This document shows positions 61,561 through 64,000 of a DNA stretch of 64,000 bases, piece by piece. This DNA comes from Anarhynchus alexandrinus (taxonomy: Eukaryota; Chordata; Aves; Charadriiformes; Charadriidae): positions 1 through 64,000 of the forward strand of contig VUYV01000055.1 of the NCBI GenBank assembly GCA_008711295.1, read 5' to 3'. Position 1 is the first letter of the stretch. The number at the start of each line of letters is the position of its first letter. Under the pieces are notes generated by a model. It saw only the letters and a list, made by a program, of their open reading frames with translations. It had not been told where the DNA came from and searched no databases. The position numbers and the translations under genes were made by a program.

Positions 61561-64000
61561 GTGCAGATTTTTTTAATAGATCATTAAATCTGTATCATTG
61601 GGCAGTTATATATAGCTGGGAACTCCTTTTCCAGTCCAGATTTATTCACCACGTACAATGTTTACAAGAAAGCACACACTGATTCGCAATCTTTGGTTCA
61701 GCACCGGAGTACTCTTGAGATACTGAGCCTGTACTTTGCCATGCCAATTAAATGTTGCCTGAAGTTGTCTTTCACTGCACCTGGCTGCCTTGAGCATGGA
61801 CAAAGTACAGCCTATATCTGACAGATAGCCTGAGCCTGGCTCTTTCTAAGCATGATGTAGCCACTTTAAGCCTTATTACCGTAAATGTGAGAATCAGTAG
61901 TGTGGTAAGAAAGCCTGCTGCTTACGGGTTTAACATGCTAAAGTAGACTTGCAAATCAACTTTCAATCATTTAGTTCAGACATAACCTATGAAGCTCTGA
62001 AAAACATTAGTACACTGGTAAAAAGCATCTGAGAGGCAAACCCCTTAGAGAAGATCTGGACATAGAGGCAAATAAGCAAGGCTCTTTTTACTCCCATTGA
62101 AAATTAGATCATGCTATATAGTGCACATGTGTTCCATTTTTGTTTTCAGGAGCTAAGATACTTCTTGACTGAGGGGAAGAGAAAAATACCAAAATGTTTA
62201 GCTCACTTTTCATAACGTGTCCACTGGTCTGAAATGTGTTAGCTGCACTCTGATCTCTGACTCTTATAGCTCTGTAAAGATAATTTTGTAAAGTTTGCTC
62301 AGGAATACCTTAGATATTTGTTACATGGTGCATAATTCCATGCTTGAGTGGAATACACCATAATATACCTGTATTGAGCCTCTGTCCTTACAAACAGTTT
62401 CGTACAATCACTAATCATGTGTGCATGTTTAATCCCACTTAAATTGCATACACATTTTCATCTAATTTTGTTAATTGCATCAGTTAGAACTCTGGGAACG
62501 TGTTTTACATACCAATGATTGTCACTTATAGCCATGGTTCACACATGTACATGAGTAGGTGTACCCATATGCTTTTGAGGTTGGTACGTGTGCAAAGAAT
62601 AGTTAGCGACCTTTCTGTTTGTTAGGAGGGTTTCTTCCCTTCCCTTCAGATTCTTGCAGACTGTTCTCTCTTTCTCACAAGGTGTTCATGTTGAAAGATC
62701 ACTCAGGTACTTGAAAATCTGGTTTCTTACTTTTGTCCAATGCCCTAAAACCTATATGAGAGGGTCCGTATTTTCTAAACAGGCTGTAAAAGAAAAAGGG
62801 GTGATTCCCAGTATCCCTGTTCATACGAATATTTTAAATGGATTTAAGAAAACAGAGAGGTGCAAAGTCACTTGATTATGCAAATCACGGTCACTGAAAG
62901 AAAAGACTGAATGGGATGAAAACATTTACAAGAAATCACTGATTAGTATACAGACTAATTTTCCATATTTTTTTTAAATTTATTTAGATTTCTATTTTTT
63001 CTTCACTAGACTGAGTCCTGGCTGCAGAACTGAGGGATAAGATAACTTGTGGGAAGCCCACTAAAGCTGTCATCATTTTGCATGAACAGTGTTTCACACA
63101 ATTATGAATGAGAAGCTGAACGGAAAAGCATTATTTTAAAAAATACTCTTAAAAAATTCAACCTTAGGAGCCTTTCAAATATGAATGAAAGGGTAAGAGA
63201 GGGCAGGAGAAGAGAAATGAAAGTGTCTTAGAGAGGCAAGCGCAGTGCGAATCTCTTTTTCTCTACTGGATAGTTTTAGCACAGTCCATGTAGTATAAGA
63301 AAACAATAGAAACCATTGCAAAGAAGAAAAAAGGTTGGTTTCCCTACCCAGATGAAGTAATTAGGGAAGACCAGTTTTACTAGACAGTCAGCATTAAGGA
63401 ACAGTTGTATCTAGAGAGATGATAAGGTTTAATGAGAATACAGCTCTCCAGAAATGTTAGGGTAGGGAAGAAGCCAGCTGTTATAGAGTCTAGCTATAGC
63501 CATTTAAACTCCATCCTAAAATGCTCCCAGTCATACTATTACAAACAGGGCTGAGAAAATTCTGCTGTTGGTGACAATAAATAAAGAGAAATTAAAAGAT
63601 TCTTTTTCAAATAATTTCTTACATATTTTTCTCTGGCACAAAAGCCTGTAGGAGCAACATAATTTCTGTGCTAGGTTACTTCTCCTAGTGAACAAACACA
63701 AAGTTGGAAAATGCTTTATTATTTGTCCACTGAGGTCACTGTATTCTTAATTCTGATACGTGACAATATAATGCATCTCTATACAGAAAACAGTTACACA
63801 ACCAAAATTAAGTCAGCATATATGGATTGTTTTTGCTAAATAACCAAGTATAGGAACATATTTTCTCTTTCAGTTATATGTATCACAGGTTTCCCATCCA
63901 GTGTCAGAAGGACAAACTGAACCTCCGGCCTGTGATACCTCCCTGTCGATGTTTTGAAGCAATTCCCACACAGCTTTATAGGTTCACTCATCAGAAAAGC
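61561..64000. other. Unique AT-rich sequence, no gene recognised
   Basis: No long frame, LTR, LINE or RNA gene recognised up to the window end. The longest frame, 73 codons at 62654-62875, has no known motif. Confidence 0.5.

Noticed and set aside
1..64000. CRISPR array, tRNA or rRNA genes
   Set aside because: No regularly spaced direct repeats. No cloverleaf-compatible B-box was convincing (near matches at 54262 and 56150 lack the rest). No rRNA-like conserved blocks.

Overview
The window reads as AT-rich, gene-poor nuclear DNA from a bird. The evidence is repeat content: at least ten fragments of CR1-type LINEs, several with the avian CR1 3' tail of 8-bp TTCTATGA units, plus LTRs of an endogenous retrovirus group of the kind common in bird genomes. 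The species cannot be fixed from the sequence. I found no host protein-coding exon, rRNA, tRNA or CRISPR array that I can support. Nearly all open frames are short and chance-like, and every frame with recognisable protein similarity belongs to a retroelement.

Layout. 1-3917: a near-identical direct duplication (copies about 1.86 kb, offset 2062 then 2058 after a 4-bp indel) with a single N where the first copy ends, which looks like an unmerged assembly overlap. 3918-6035: unique AT-rich DNA. 6036-6687: decayed CR1, plus strand. 6688-16863: unique DNA with one small CR1 remnant at about 9395. 16864-17438: solo LTR. 18643-18805: CR1 remnant. 19512-21152: endogenous retrovirus cluster on the minus strand, with an LTR-end fragment, two LTRs and a short interior carrying a tRNA-Lys-like primer binding site. 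21773-21822: minimal CR1 tail. 24759-25337: second solo LTR with an assembly N. 30792-30975: old CR1 scrap. 35956-36923: the best preserved CR1, minus strand, with a 291-residue open reverse-transcriptase frame. 38332-39195: older CR1, minus strand, containing an N. 44671-45710: CR1, plus strand, with FADD reverse-transcriptase box and frameshifts. 52722-53144: CR1 3' end, minus strand. 57415-57810: an isolated GC-rich, G-quadruplex-prone block. About 59320-61560: an ancient long CR1, plus strand, that keeps remains of ORF1 and ORF2. The rest is unique sequence with microsatellites.

How the parts relate. The repeats are independent insertions, not a cooperating gene set. The LTR families share their terminal motifs (start near TGT-CTGG, U5 end near AAACCATGACA), which suggests one integrase lineage. 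Ambiguous bases lie mostly in or beside homopolymers and microsatellites, and two of them are flanked by repeated sequence, so structural claims near them should be treated with care. The observations most worth checking are the duplicated first 3.9 kb, the 19-bp-stem hairpin at 43251-43313, the old CR1 with ORF1 remains, and the GC-rich block. I did not find convincing evidence of a previously undescribed functional system.
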